Origin: Clostridiales bacterium
GTDB taxonomy: Bacteria > Bacillota > Clostridia > Christensenellales > Aristaeellaceae
DNA: 64,000 nucleotides
NCBI GenBank assembly: GCA_015056255.1
Contig: SVGP01000001.1
Span: 186,001-250,000, forward strand
Reading direction: 5' to 3'
Part shown: piece by piece, positions 8,265-17,042 of the stretch
Position numbering within the stretch: position 1 is the stretch's first letter
Layout: each line of letters opens with the position of its first letter
The notes under the pieces: generated by a model
Seen by the model: only the letters and a program-made list of their open reading frames with translations
Database searches by the model: none
What the model was told of the DNA's origin: nothing
Program-made: the position numbers and the translations under genes

Positions 8265-9791
8265 TTATTTCGCGGCCATCCAAGCATCAACCTGACGCTG
8301 TACTTCAGCAACGATTTCGGCAGCGCCGTTGGCAGCGAGCTTCTCACGGAACTCGGCAACAATGGCTTCTACCTCTTCGGGGCTGGCGCAGCGGCCGTTT
8401 ACGAGGTCATCCTGATACTCGAGAACGATGCTGGTGCAGGCGGCAACTTCGTTGACAACGGGAGCGGTGTCAAATACGAAGCCGAGGTGGGCAGGAACGA
8501 TGCACTCAGCGTTGTACTTCATCATGTTCTTCATCATGATGTTGTCTTCGCCGACGAGGGACTTGGGCGCGTTAACGATGGTGAGGTTGCCAACGGGGGC
8601 ATTGTACCAGTAGTAGTAACCACGGTTGCCAACATCAGCGTTGCGGCTGCCTTCGAAGTCGAAGGTCATGTCGCCGTCCTCAGTGTAGGCCCAGTGGATG
8701 CCTTCAACACCGAAGCGCATCATGGTGGCTACAAAGGGATCGGTGTTAACGAGCTCGAGGAACATCAGAGCGCGCTCGGGGTTCTTGCAGTTGGCGGAGA
8801 TGGCGGTACCGGCAGAGAAGTAGTTGTTGGTCTCGGTCCAGATAACGTCAGCCATCATCATCTTGGAGGTCCACTGATCAGAGTGGAGGTGCTCCTGCAT
8901 GTTGGTGTAGCCCCAGCCAGTGAAGAAGCATACGCCGTTAGCGGGCTTGCGGAGGTCGCTTCTGTCGGTCTCATCATACAGATAGATGCCGTCTGCAACC
9001 ATGCGCTGCTTCTGGAGGCAGAACTCGAGGAACTCGGGGGTGTCATAGAAGTTTACGATGGTGTTGGAGTCATAGCCAGCGAGGTCCATGATGCCATCGA
9101 TGTTGGCAACGGCCAGGTAGGAGTCATTGAGGAAGGTCTCGAAAGCGAAGTTGTAGGGATAGATGAGGTTGTTTGCCCAAGCGATCGGATACTCGGCCAT
9201 CTCGGGATACTTCTCATCGCGCCACTCTTTTACTTCGTAGAAGAGATCTTCGAGCTCACGGAAGTTGGAGTGCTGATAATCGGTGATGTCAATGCCCATC
9301 TCTTCGATCATATCAGCATTGTAGATGCAGGAGATGAAGTATCCGTTGTCCTTGAGGGAGGGGATACCGTAGATCTCGCCGTTGATCTTCATGCCTTCCC
9401 AAACAGACTCGGGGAAGAGCTGATAGGTGCCAGGAGCATACTCAGCGAAGAGGTCGGTGAGGGGATAGTAAGCGCCGCGCTGAGACTCGATAACGTAGTC
9501 AGACTTGGACTGAGAGCCGAAGCCTACGATGCCGATGTCGTCGCCGGAGGTGAGCATGGTGCCCATCTTCTCTACCCAGTCAGCGGAGGTCATGTAGGTG
9601 ATGTTTACTTTCGCGTTGAGGATGGGGAGAATGTACTCGTTCAGAGCATCGTTTACGATCTGGAGATCCGTCGGGGGCTGGGAGCCGATATACCAATCGA
9701 ACTCGCAGTACTCGAGCTCTTCAGCAGACGCAAAGGAAGCGAAAGAAAGAGCGAGCATGATGGACAGAACGACTGCCAACAGTTTCTTCAT
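8265..9791 (-). CDS. extracellular solute-binding protein of LplA-type sugar ABC importer
   Basis: 508 residues, large enough for the oligosaccharide-binding (family 1, LplA-like) group. Signal peptide MKKLLAVVLSIMLALS followed by an A-S-A cleavage site near residue 23. There is no cysteine at the cleavage region, so it lacks the lipobox usual for Gram-positive binding proteins. The mature part is acidic and rich in Trp and Tyr, as in carbohydrate binders. Last gene of a three-gene operon with two permeases; no ATPase gene is included, so a shared MsmX-type ATPase elsewhere is expected. Substrate unknown; homologues bind complex glycans. Confidence 0.85.
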   Translation of the reverse strand: MKKLLAVVLSIMLALSFASFASAEELEYCEFDWYIGSQPPTDLQIVNDALNEYILPILNAKVNITYMTSADWVEKMGTMLTSGDDIGIVGFGSQSKSDYVIESQRGAYYPLTDLFAEYAPGTYQLFPESVWEGMKINGEIYGIPSLKDNGYFISCIYNADMIEEMGIDITDYQHSNFRELEDLFYEVKEWRDEKYPEMAEYPIAWANNLIYPYNFAFETFLNDSYLAVANIDGIMDLAGYDSNTIVNFYDTPEFLEFCLQKQRMVADGIYLYDETDRSDLRKPANGVCFFTGWGYTNMQEHLHSDQWTSKMMMADVIWTETNNYFSAGTAISANCKNPERALMFLELVNTDPFVATMMRFGVEGIHWAYTEDGDMTFDFEGSRNADVGNRGYYYWYNAPVGNLTIVNAPKSLVGEDNIMMKNMMKYNAECIVPAHLGFVFDTAPVVNEVAACTSIVLEYQDDLVNGRCASPEEVEAIVAEFREKLAANGAAEIVAEVQRQVDAWMAAK

Positions 9792-9851
9792 AGGGTTGTC
9801 CTCCTTAATATTTTTAGCGGCCCTGCCGCAAGGGTTACAATGAAATGGGCG

Positions 9852-10784
9852 TTATCCCTTTACGCTTCCGAGGGTCAGGCCCTGTACGAAGTAGCGCTGG
9901 AAGAAGGGATATGCGCAGAGGATGGGAACAATGACAATGATGGTGCAGGACATGCGCAGATTCTGGTCGGGCAGCTGATCGAGCAGCTTAAGACCGTCAG
10001 GCGTACCCGCGATTTCCGCATTCTGCTTCAAGAAGTCGATGTTGTCCTGAATGTTTTTAAGCAGGGTCTGAAGGGGCGTAAGGCGCGCATCCTTGATGTA
10101 GAGCATACCGGTGAACCAGTCGTTCCAGCGGTTGACCACGTTGAAAAGTGCAATCGTCGCAAGACCCGCCTTGAACAGGGGAAGAACGATGGAGATAAAT
10201 ACTCTGAAATGACCCGCGCCGTCAATACGCGCCGCTTCAAACAGAGAATCCGGAATAGTGGAAAGGATGAAGGTGCGCAGAATGATGACGTTATAAGCGG
10301 ATACGAGGCTCGGCAGAAGGAAAATCCAGATGGAGTTGTCGATCTGAAGATAGCGCACATTCATGATGTAGTTGGGAACCAGACCGCCCGAGAACAGCAT
10401 CGTGAAGAACAGAACCCAAGTATAAATTCTTCTGAATTTGAAGTTCTTAAGCGCAATGACGTAGGCATACATCGACATGACCGCAAGGCTCATGACCGTA
10501 CCGGTAATCGTGTGGATGATGGTGATGCTGTAAGAGGCCAGAATCTGATCGCCCATCTGTCCAAGGTAGGTATAGCCCTGAAGCGACCACTCAGACGGGA
10601 AGAAAGAAAAGCCGTTTAAGGAAATGCTCATCTCCGAGGAGAAGGATACAATAATCACCAGCGCCAGCGGAATCAGCATCAAAAGAGAGGCAAGGCCTAA
10701 AATGATGCAGAAAAACACGTTCCAGCCGGGAGTGATGCGATTGAAGCGATTGAAATCGCCCTTGAGTTTCTTTGTCTTTGCCAT
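9852..10784 (-). CDS. sugar ABC importer permease (LplC/YtcP type)
   Basis: 310 residues, six predicted membrane helices. The EAA loop that docks the ATPase is present (EAARIDGAGHFRVF, about residue 190). The long periplasmic-side insertion and C-terminal QRYFVQGLTLGSVKG ending are characteristic of the LplC/YtcP inner-membrane subunits of CUT1-like importers. It starts 18 bases after the first permease stop, and the binding-protein gene follows after 60 bases. Confidence 0.9.
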   Translation of the reverse strand: MAKTKKLKGDFNRFNRITPGWNVFFCIILGLASLLMLIPLALVIIVSFSSEMSISLNGFSFFPSEWSLQGYTYLGQMGDQILASYSITIIHTITGTVMSLAVMSMYAYVIALKNFKFRRIYTWVLFFTMLFSGGLVPNYIMNVRYLQIDNSIWIFLLPSLVSAYNVIILRTFILSTIPDSLFEAARIDGAGHFRVFISIVLPLFKAGLATIALFNVVNRWNDWFTGMLYIKDARLTPLQTLLKNIQDNIDFLKQNAEIAGTPDGLKLLDQLPDQNLRMSCTIIVIVPILCAYPFFQRYFVQGLTLGSVKG

Positions 10785-10802
10785 ATCTTTCGCTCCCCCC
10801 CT

Positions 10803-11735
10803 TTAAAACATTGCGCTGTCGGGATCGATCTTGTTGACAATGGCGTTCACCGTTAAAATGAGCGCAAAGCCGACCACCGACTGGTAGAAGCCCGCCGCCG
10901 TCGCCATACCGACGTTGGAGAGTCTTGTCAGGGCGCGATAGATGTAGGTGTCGATAACGTCTGTAACCGGGTAGATTCGTCCGCTGTCCTTGGTAACGAC
11001 GTAGAAAAGGCCGAAATCACCGCGGAAGATGTTGCCCATGGCGAGGATGATGGAGATGCCGATAACCAGACGCAGGTGCGGAATTGTGATGTACCATGCC
11101 TGCTGACGCTTGGTTGCGCCGTCCAGAACCGCCGCCTCGTAGTATTCGTGAGAAATACCGGAGATAACGGCCAGATACAGAACCGTCTGGTAGCCCACGC
11201 CCTTCCAGGCATTAATGAATACCAGAAGATACGGCCATAGGCCGCGCTGCTGATAAAAGTCCATGCCCTTATCCACGACGCCCAAGCCGACCAAAAGCTT
11301 TTTGATCATGCCATAGTCATAATGGAGGAAGGCCGAAACGACAATCATGACAACCGCCCAGGAAAGGAAGTAGGGAAGCATATAAATCGTCTGCAGCGTC
11401 TTGGCATAGAGCCTCGAGTGAACCTCGGACAGAAGCAGCGACATGGTTACCGCAAGCACCATGTTTAAAATGATGAATACGAGGTTGTAGCACACGGTAT
11501 TTCTGGTGATGACCCACGCATCGGTGCTGGTAAACAGGAATTCAAAGTTCTTAAGACCTACAAAACGGCTTCCAAGGATACCGGTTGTAATGTTCAGATC
11601 CTGAAACGCCATAATCAAACCGAAAATCGGCAGATAGCAGAAAATAACCAGCCAAATCAGCGTCGGCAACGCCATAAGGTGAAGCGGTATTTCTTCTTTT
11701 TTAAACCACTTCTGTTTTTTCTTTGTCAGTTCCAC
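10803..11735 (-). CDS. sugar ABC importer permease (LplB/YteP type)
   Basis: 310 residues with six membrane helices and EAA loop EAAVLDGATKRQQAWYITIP (about 215). First gene of the importer operon, with AAGGTGGAA-type ribosome site before the ATG. LplB/YteP-type permeases pair with an LplC-type partner, encoded next. An excellent promoter lies 46 bases upstream. Confidence 0.9.
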   Translation of the reverse strand: MELTKKKQKWFKKEEIPLHLMALPTLIWLVIFCYLPIFGLIMAFQDLNITTGILGSRFVGLKNFEFLFTSTDAWVITRNTVCYNLVFIILNMVLAVTMSLLLSEVHSRLYAKTLQTIYMLPYFLSWAVVMIVVSAFLHYDYGMIKKLLVGLGVVDKGMDFYQQRGLWPYLLVFINAWKGVGYQTVLYLAVISGISHEYYEAAVLDGATKRQQAWYITIPHLRLVIGISIILAMGNIFRGDFGLFYVVTKDSGRIYPVTDVIDTYIYRALTRLSNVGMATAAGFYQSVVGFALILTVNAIVNKIDPDSAMF

Positions 11736-11780
11736 CTTTCCACTTCCCTTACGTTAATATCAGACGAACAAGTATAATGT

Positions 11781-11809
11781 ATTATATATTATAATACAGT
11801 AAAATGCAA
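11781..11809 (-). promoter_or_regulatory. promoter of the sugar ABC operon
   Basis: Minus strand: -35 TTGCAT (11804-11809), spacer of exactly 17, -10 TATAAT (11781-11786), within a very AT-rich stretch. Confidence 0.75.
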
Positions 11810-11841
11810 TAGAATTTCATAATCTTACAAAATTTTTTTTG

Positions 11842-11866
11842 ATTTCTATGCCAATTGCATAGAAAT
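11842..11866. promoter_or_regulatory. 25-bp palindrome, candidate activator operator
   Basis: Perfect 10-bp inverted repeat (ATTTCTATGC / GCATAGAAAT) around a 5-base centre. It lies 32 bases upstream of the -35 box of the sugar operon promoter. No T-run follows it on the minus strand, so it is not a terminator of the preceding phage gene. Position upstream of -35 suits an activator, such as the AraC-type regulators common in LplABC systems, but no regulator gene is adjacent. Confidence 0.5.
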
Positions 11867-11929
11867 GGAAAACAAGCGCGATATATAACTAATGGCCGCG
11901 CAGACGGAAAGCCCACGCGGCCAAGTGGT

Positions 11930-12838
11930 TTACGCGTATTTTTTCTTCATTGCTTTGGTGTAGTCCTGATATGTGGCGTACCCTTTCAAATCCGCGCTTC
12001 CGGCAACTTTACGTCTTAAAAACTCGGAGGGCGTCAGGATATTGGCGGGCTGCTTCCCCTCTTCCTCTTTCGGCGCCGCGCCTGAATACGATCTGGGCGC
12101 GTTTTTCTGGTTCCAGTTCGCCTGCGCCTGTTCGTCCAGAAGCTTTTTATAGTAATATTCAAGCGTCTTTGTGTATTCTTCCACATCGTCCAGATAACGC
12201 TTGTACGCCTTTTCCTCGGCGTCTGAAAGCGCCTTGAGCTCCGATTCCATCTGACGGGTTTCAGCGTCATAAGCGCTTAAGGCAAGATTGTACATATCGT
12301 CCATCGAGCCGGCCAATTGCGCCATATAATTCTGATAGGCATGCTCGCCCGCCGTCTGGGCAAAGGAGTTTACATATCCGCCGGAAAGCGCGCTGGCCGC
12401 GCCCATGGCGTCTTCCATGGCGCGCTTTCCAAGATAGGTCTGTTCGTCCTTCATTTGCTGATACATGGAATCGTTTGCCGGATTATAGGAAAAATCCTCG
12501 CGGGCAAGCGCCTTTTCAACCAGCTCGTCGATGCGCTTTGTGTAGTCGGACGCATAATCCTTCGGGCGGTTGTCCTCAAGGAATTTTACCTTTCCCGCCG
12601 TGTCGAGACCCGAAGGCATGCTGTTTACAATGCTGCCTGCGAGCTTCGCCCAGGTGGATGCGCCGATTTCACCAGTCGGAGCGATGCCGTTTGCGCGCTG
12701 ATATTCGTTTACGGCCTTATACGTATCCTCGTCAAACAAATCGTCGTCGCTCAATTGATAACCCGCGCCTCTAAGAAGCTGTTTTAGGGTTTTGACCTCT
12801 TCTCCCGTATCGCCGATACTCATATTCAGATAAGCCAT
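11930..12838 (-). CDS. phage-module protein with N-terminal peptidoglycan-binding domain
   Basis: 302 residues from the ATG at 12838, chosen because GGAAGGAAGAG precedes it; an ATG at 12868 overlaps the previous stop (TAATG) but has no ribosome site. Residues about 1-65 form a PG_binding_1-like domain (SIGDTGEEVKTLKQLLRGAG). The middle is Ala/Met/Gln-rich and helical, including a coiled coil (about 180-245), and the C-terminus is charged. Last gene of the phage structural cluster; candidate tail or cell-wall contact protein. Function is inferred from position only. Confidence 0.6.
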   Translation of the reverse strand: MAYLNMSIGDTGEEVKTLKQLLRGAGYQLSDDDLFDEDTYKAVNEYQRANGIAPTGEIGASTWAKLAGSIVNSMPSGLDTAGKVKFLEDNRPKDYASDYTKRIDELVEKALAREDFSYNPANDSMYQQMKDEQTYLGKRAMEDAMGAASALSGGYVNSFAQTAGEHAYQNYMAQLAGSMDDMYNLALSAYDAETRQMESELKALSDAEEKAYKRYLDDVEEYTKTLEYYYKKLLDEQAQANWNQKNAPRSYSGAAPKEEEGKQPANILTPSEFLRRKVAGSADLKGYATYQDYTKAMKKKYA

Positions 12839-12867
12839 ATTTCTCTTCCTTCCTTTATTAAATAGCA

Positions 12868-13425
12868 TTAAAGACCAAACGACATGGAAAGCGGAATCAA
12901 CGCGCCCTGAGGAATCGGGCTTACATCCCGGTTATGAAGCACAATCAGACCTGATGAAAGCGCTTCAAGATCCGCCATGCAGTTCCCGACATAAATCGCC
13001 CGCGACTGCGCTCTCAATGGGCGGCTGCCCTCCGGAAGATAGGCGACCGTGCGCCTTTCACCCGATATCACCTCCGCATCCATTGCACCGATTCCCGAAA
13101 GAAACACACCCGTTCCCGTGTTTAAAAAAGACGGCGCATTTTCATCCTCATTGGGCGTAAGACCGATAACGGTAAGGGTTTTCCACTCGCCTTTTTTCGT
13201 AATTTCAGAAAGCCCGGTTTCCATTTTCTCAATGTCAAGTTTGATCTTCTCCATTTCTTCCGTTGAAAACCGCTTTGAAAACTCTTCCGTAAAATTGTCG
13301 CTGTCAAGATTGGAAAACATGAATTTCAGATTCTCGTTCAGCTGATACACCCATGAATGCAGCTGTTTGACCGACTTTACAGGGTCGTTCGGCGTATACA
13401 CGGGCGAACGCATATAAAAGCCCAT
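12868..13425 (-). CDS. phage-module structural protein, possible tail fibre or baseplate component
   Basis: 185 residues, no family recognised with certainty. N-terminal helical segment (about 15-75, including a coiled coil rich in Glu and Lys), then a glycine and beta-rich C-terminal part (about 80-185) ending in SMSFGL. An N-terminal helix with a beta C-terminal domain is common in fibre-like or receptor-contact proteins, but that is inference. It starts at the base directly following the previous stop and its own stop overlaps the next in-frame ATG. Confidence 0.55.
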   Translation of the reverse strand: MGFYMRSPVYTPNDPVKSVKQLHSWVYQLNENLKFMFSNLDSDNFTEEFSKRFSTEEMEKIKLDIEKMETGLSEITKKGEWKTLTVIGLTPNEDENAPSFLNTGTGVFLSGIGAMDAEVISGERRTVAYLPEGSRPLRAQSRAIYVGNCMADLEALSSGLIVLHNRDVSPIPQGALIPLSMSFGL

Positions 13426-15036
13426 TTATACATCGCTCCCTTCCGAAAAGGTTTTTCCAATGGCGAAAATGGTTACGTCGCCCGTGCCCGAAAAGCGAAG
13501 GGCAGCGGAATCGCTTCTTCTTGTGGGAACGGGGATAGAAATCGTCCTTTCCGCACAAACCCCATCAAATTCAAAAAACGTTATCCATTCCGCTTCTTCC
13601 GCAAATCGGATTTCGATTTTGAGGCATGCATTTTCCTGCATGGCAAATCTCACATGAAGGCGAGACACATACTGCCTTGAGGGCATAGAAAGCGTCATAA
13701 GCCCCGTTTCAAAATGCCAGTCAACCCTGCTTTCCTTTAGGAAAAGGCGGGTAGAAATGACTTCATTTTTGTTGTACCAGAGCCCGCCTCCATTCACGGA
13801 ATATGTTTTCCCATCGCTTGCGCACATGTAAAGTTCGTTTCCGCTTCTGGTAAAATAGCGAATCTCGCTCGCGCTTTCCCGATACCATGCGCCTGATCGC
13901 GCATCGTATACAAACAGTGCATATTCCCCGCTTTCATCGTCGCGCATGGAAACATAGTATTTTCCGTTTACAGCGCCCGCGCGGGCATTTTTATAGCGCT
14001 TATCGCCCAGGAAAGCGGAAATGCATTCGGGGATGCCGCCGTCGTATGCATAAATACCGCTTAACCCTTTATAGAAAAGCGCGCTTTCCAAAAACGCGAT
14101 CGATTCGCTGGATCCTGCCTCCACTCCAGGCATTTTATAACTCGTCACCTGAAAATTGGAAGGCTTGTTTCCATACACCCGGATGATTTCTTCCTCTTTA
14201 AAGAAGATGACGTTTCCAAGGTCGCTCGCCGCGCCTGTAAACGGCTCGGGAGATGGCACAATCGCCTGATAGGCGTCGGTTGAAATGCCCTGAAACGACT
14301 CCCAGTTTGTAGGATCGCCAAGCTTGCAGGCGCAGATTGTATGCGTCTTGCTGCTTGCGCCCCAGATGCGGTTGTCCAGCGCGCAGATGAAATCCAGATC
14401 CGGAACCTTTCTTGAAACGGTTATGCTGCTTTGAACCGTCGTTTTTCCCCCGAGCGGATGGATGATGATAATATGATCGTCCGTCCCGCCCTGAACAAGG
14501 TAGCTTCCGTCGGGCACAGCCTCGCCGATGCCCGAAATATGCACGCTGTCGCCCTCCTTAAAGCCCTTTCCAATGCCGACAGCAGCGATTTTGGTGTAGT
14601 CCGTTCCATCCGCCGTCGTGCCGTCGCGATTGCACGGATACAGAGCCGCAAAGACAACGCTTGTCTCGTTTTCAAGGCTGGTAAGCGTCATCTCCTCCGT
14701 GTTCAATAAAAGCTTGTCCGGGAAAATAACGACGTTTGCGCCAAGAGAGGCAAACTGCTTTTTCCCGGGTATCACTTCGCCGACCATGGTTTCGCCATAA
14801 AACAACGCGCTTTCCCAGACCCAGCACATCTTTGCATGATCGTACATGGCGTAAACAGTCGCGCATTCCGTAATCACGCCGCGCGCCTTTCGGGGCGCAA
14901 TGGTGGGATAGCCGTCGGAGGACAGATTCTGAGCATCCTTAAAATACCCATCCGGCGTCGCATGCCTTAAGCACAGGCCCTTGAAGGTGCTTAAAAAGGT
15001 CCGCCTGCGTTTGATATTCTTAAGTCCCGGCTGCAT
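13426..15036 (-). CDS. large phage-module tail/stabilisation-type protein
   Basis: 536 residues. The N-terminus (FLSTFKGLCLRHATPDGYF ... LSSDGYPTIAPRKARG) resembles large structural proteins that sit after the head-tail connector in Firmicutes phages; I cannot name a family. The body is beta-rich with repeated aromatic strands (for example YALFVYDARSGAWY), suggesting a propeller or stacked-sheet fold. No signal peptide. It lies 11 bases after the connector gene, within a tightly packed minus-strand operon. Confidence 0.6.
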   Translation of the reverse strand: MQPGLKNIKRRRTFLSTFKGLCLRHATPDGYFKDAQNLSSDGYPTIAPRKARGVITECATVYAMYDHAKMCWVWESALFYGETMVGEVIPGKKQFASLGANVVIFPDKLLLNTEEMTLTSLENETSVVFAALYPCNRDGTTADGTDYTKIAAVGIGKGFKEGDSVHISGIGEAVPDGSYLVQGGTDDHIIIIHPLGGKTTVQSSITVSRKVPDLDFICALDNRIWGASSKTHTICACKLGDPTNWESFQGISTDAYQAIVPSPEPFTGAASDLGNVIFFKEEEIIRVYGNKPSNFQVTSYKMPGVEAGSSESIAFLESALFYKGLSGIYAYDGGIPECISAFLGDKRYKNARAGAVNGKYYVSMRDDESGEYALFVYDARSGAWYRESASEIRYFTRSGNELYMCASDGKTYSVNGGGLWYNKNEVISTRLFLKESRVDWHFETGLMTLSMPSRQYVSRLHVRFAMQENACLKIEIRFAEEAEWITFFEFDGVCAERTISIPVPTRRSDSAALRFSGTGDVTIFAIGKTFSEGSDV

Positions 15037-15047
15037 ACTCGTCTCTC

Positions 15048-15419
15048 CTATGCATTTTTAATCTTCGCGCGCGTCTTTACATCGTGCGTACGGTTGACGA
15101 AATTGGCAAAAGCAAGCCAGGCAGTGTTGTAAAGCATGGCGTCGTTATTGAACAAATCGAACTCGCCGTTCATAAAATCCATCTTCATAAACAGCCAGTA
15201 GACGTAAATATCCGAATACGGCTCCGGCGCCAAAAGTTCCTTCGTGCGGTTTCCAAGGTTATAGTCGGGCGCTTCGACATTTTCATATCCCGCATGCGTG
15301 TCAAACACATCCGTTTTGATGCGCCCATCCAGCTCCGACAGCCATGAATATTTTATATCATCCGAAAAGGTATTCGGGCGAAGTTCGTCCGCCCGTAAAA
15401 TGGCAGCCTGTACCGTCAT
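15048..15419 (-). CDS. probable phage head-tail connector/adaptor
   Basis: 123 residues, mostly helical, rich in Asn, Tyr and acidic residues, with W and F clusters (YVYWLFMKMDFMNGEFD). Size, fold tendency and position two genes after the major capsid gene fit a head-completion adaptor (gp6/gp15-like). Ribosome site AAAGGAGG before the ATG. Function inferred mainly from gene order. Confidence 0.55.
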   Translation of the reverse strand: MTVQAAILRADELRPNTFSDDIKYSWLSELDGRIKTDVFDTHAGYENVEAPDYNLGNRTKELLAPEPYSDIYVYWLFMKMDFMNGEFDLFNNDAMLYNTAWLAFANFVNRTHDVKTRAKIKNA

Positions 15420-15483
15420 TGAATCGAACCTCCTTTGAAAAGCGGCCGCAGCCGTCAGGCCGCGACCGCAAAGACTTTTTTAT

Positions 15484-15714
15484 TTACATGGCTTTGGATT
15501 TTTCAAGATAGCTTCTTTCCGCCATTTCCATGCGCATCACCGCGTTTTCGTCCTCGCGCTGCGAACTTTCGAGAACCTCCGCAATATAATCGGGCACATC
15601 CACGGTCACGCCGCGCCTGATCAGATAGTTTTCGCCGTTTACGGAGACGAATACGTCGCCGGTGTAGTTCTGACTGTCCTTAAAAAGGCGAACTTTTACC
15701 ATTTTCTTTTCCAT
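15484..15714 (-). CDS. small phage-module protein after the capsid gene
   Basis: 76 residues from the ATG at 15714, which has AAGGAGAAGG before it; a longer reading from 15732 overlaps the capsid stop and lacks a ribosome site. N-terminal beta segment (MVKVRLFKDSQNYTGDVFVS) and a helical acidic C-terminus. Small proteins in this slot are often head decoration or completion proteins; no family is assigned. Confidence 0.55.
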   Translation of the reverse strand: MEKKMVKVRLFKDSQNYTGDVFVSVNGENYLIRRGVTVDVPDYIAEVLESSQREDENAVMRMEMAERSYLEKSKAM

Positions 15715-15731
15715 ATTCCTTCTCCTTTTCA

Positions 15732-17024
15732 TCAGTTAGCCGCAGCGTTCGCGGAATAAGAAGACGCGCTTTCGATGCGCACCATGTACTGCTCCACCAG
15801 ACGCTTGGCGCACTTGGTGGCTTTCCAGCCGACGCTGGAGCGCTGATTGAGCGGATCGTCGCCATAGCCCAGCTGCTTGACGATGTGCGTCAGTCCCCCG
15901 CCTTCAATTTCGGTTACGGCATAGGCGTGCGCGCCTAAAACGATGGTGGAAAATACGGAAATCCCGGCGTGTCCGCCCTCGCCGGGATAGATGGTATCGC
16001 CGGCTGCCGGTACAAAACCGGGCGCGCTGTCAAGGAAAATATAGCGGTTGGCAACGGTTACGCCTTTAATGCCCACATAGGTAAACTCGCCGGTCTCCTT
16101 GGAGCAAATCTGGATTTTTCTGCCGACCAGACTGGGTGCGGTTTCCGCGTTGAGCTTACCGGCAACGGTAATCATAAACTGAGAGCCTTCGCCGTACTCC
16201 GCCGGAATTACAGAACTTCCGGCAAAGGCGCTGATGGTGAACGTGCGTTCAGAATCGGCAAGGTCTGCGCCTCTGAAAATCTTGGCCTCCGTGCTTTCCA
16301 CAAATCTTACGCCCGCGATTCTGCCGATTTCACCGGCATAGATGTTTTCAGGGGTAGCGTATTTGTGCGCGTCGATCCATTCCTCGCTTCTCATAAGGTC
16401 ATAGGCGACGTAGGGATGAATGATGGCCACATATTTGTCGTCGATAGGATCTGCGTTCATGCCCTTCAGCTGCGCGGCGGCTCTGAAAATCAGGTCGGCG
16501 GTCAGGCGGCAATTCTCCGTGATCTCGCCACGCCTCTGAATAACGGTTTCGGTTTCGCCGGATTTATCGGGAGCATAAATGACGTTGGTGCCGCCTGCTA
16601 AAACGTCTCTTGTGATGGAGTCCAGCGTACGGCCGGCCTGCGCGCCCAAAAGGCGGGTAGCCTGAACGACGTTGTTGTCAACCGCGCTCATCTCCAGCAT
16701 ATCGCTTAACTGAATCCAATCGCCGTACTGCATGACGGTTTCGTTGAGGCTGGTGACGTTCAAGTTGTTTCCGGCAGGGGTTACGCCCTCGGTAATGGGC
16801 TTAACAGCCTTTTCAAGGCTGTCATAGCGACGGAATTCGATGGTTTTGCCGCCGCCGACGGGAATGGGATATTTGTCTGCGAACTGATCGTGCACAAGCT
16901 TAGGCTCGGCAAGATCAATCAGCCTCTTTTCGTAATACGTTTTCATTTCCGCCGAAAGGTTATTGCCGGGCTGGACGCTTTCGGTGGTGTTGACAGCAAA
17001 GAGCTGAAGTTTCATTTTCTCCAT
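15732..17024 (-). CDS. N4-gp56-type phage major capsid protein
   Basis: 430 residues. The opening MKLQLFA, the early segment NLSAEMKTYYEKRLIDLAEP, the GGGKTIEFRRYDSLEKAVKP loop and the later VEQYMVRIES ending are typical of the N4-gp56 family, which has the HK97 capsid fold. Full length for the family (about 300-430). Its upstream neighbour is a scaffold-like protein, the normal capsid gene order. ATG at 17024 follows AAGGGAAG; an internal Met at codon 4 is also possible. Codon use looks like the neighbouring host genes, suggesting long residence. Confidence 0.85.
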   Translation of the reverse strand: MEKMKLQLFAVNTTESVQPGNNLSAEMKTYYEKRLIDLAEPKLVHDQFADKYPIPVGGGKTIEFRRYDSLEKAVKPITEGVTPAGNNLNVTSLNETVMQYGDWIQLSDMLEMSAVDNNVVQATRLLGAQAGRTLDSITRDVLAGGTNVIYAPDKSGETETVIQRRGEITENCRLTADLIFRAAAQLKGMNADPIDDKYVAIIHPYVAYDLMRSEEWIDAHKYATPENIYAGEIGRIAGVRFVESTEAKIFRGADLADSERTFTISAFAGSSVIPAEYGEGSQFMITVAGKLNAETAPSLVGRKIQICSKETGEFTYVGIKGVTVANRYIFLDSAPGFVPAAGDTIYPGEGGHAGISVFSTIVLGAHAYAVTEIEGGGLTHIVKQLGYGDDPLNQRSSVGWKATKCAKRLVEQYMVRIESASSYSANAAAN

Positions 17025-17042
17025 GTTTCGTCTTCCCTTCTT

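Noticed and set aside
8487-10619. 710-codon plus-strand open frame
   Set aside because: Antisense to the solute-binding protein and permease, which have clear family motifs, signal peptide and ribosome sites; an artefact of biased codons.
11894-11922. GGCCGCG/CGCGGCC hairpin as the terminator of the phage module
   Set aside because: Stem is good but the loop is long and no T-run follows on the minus strand; left unassigned.
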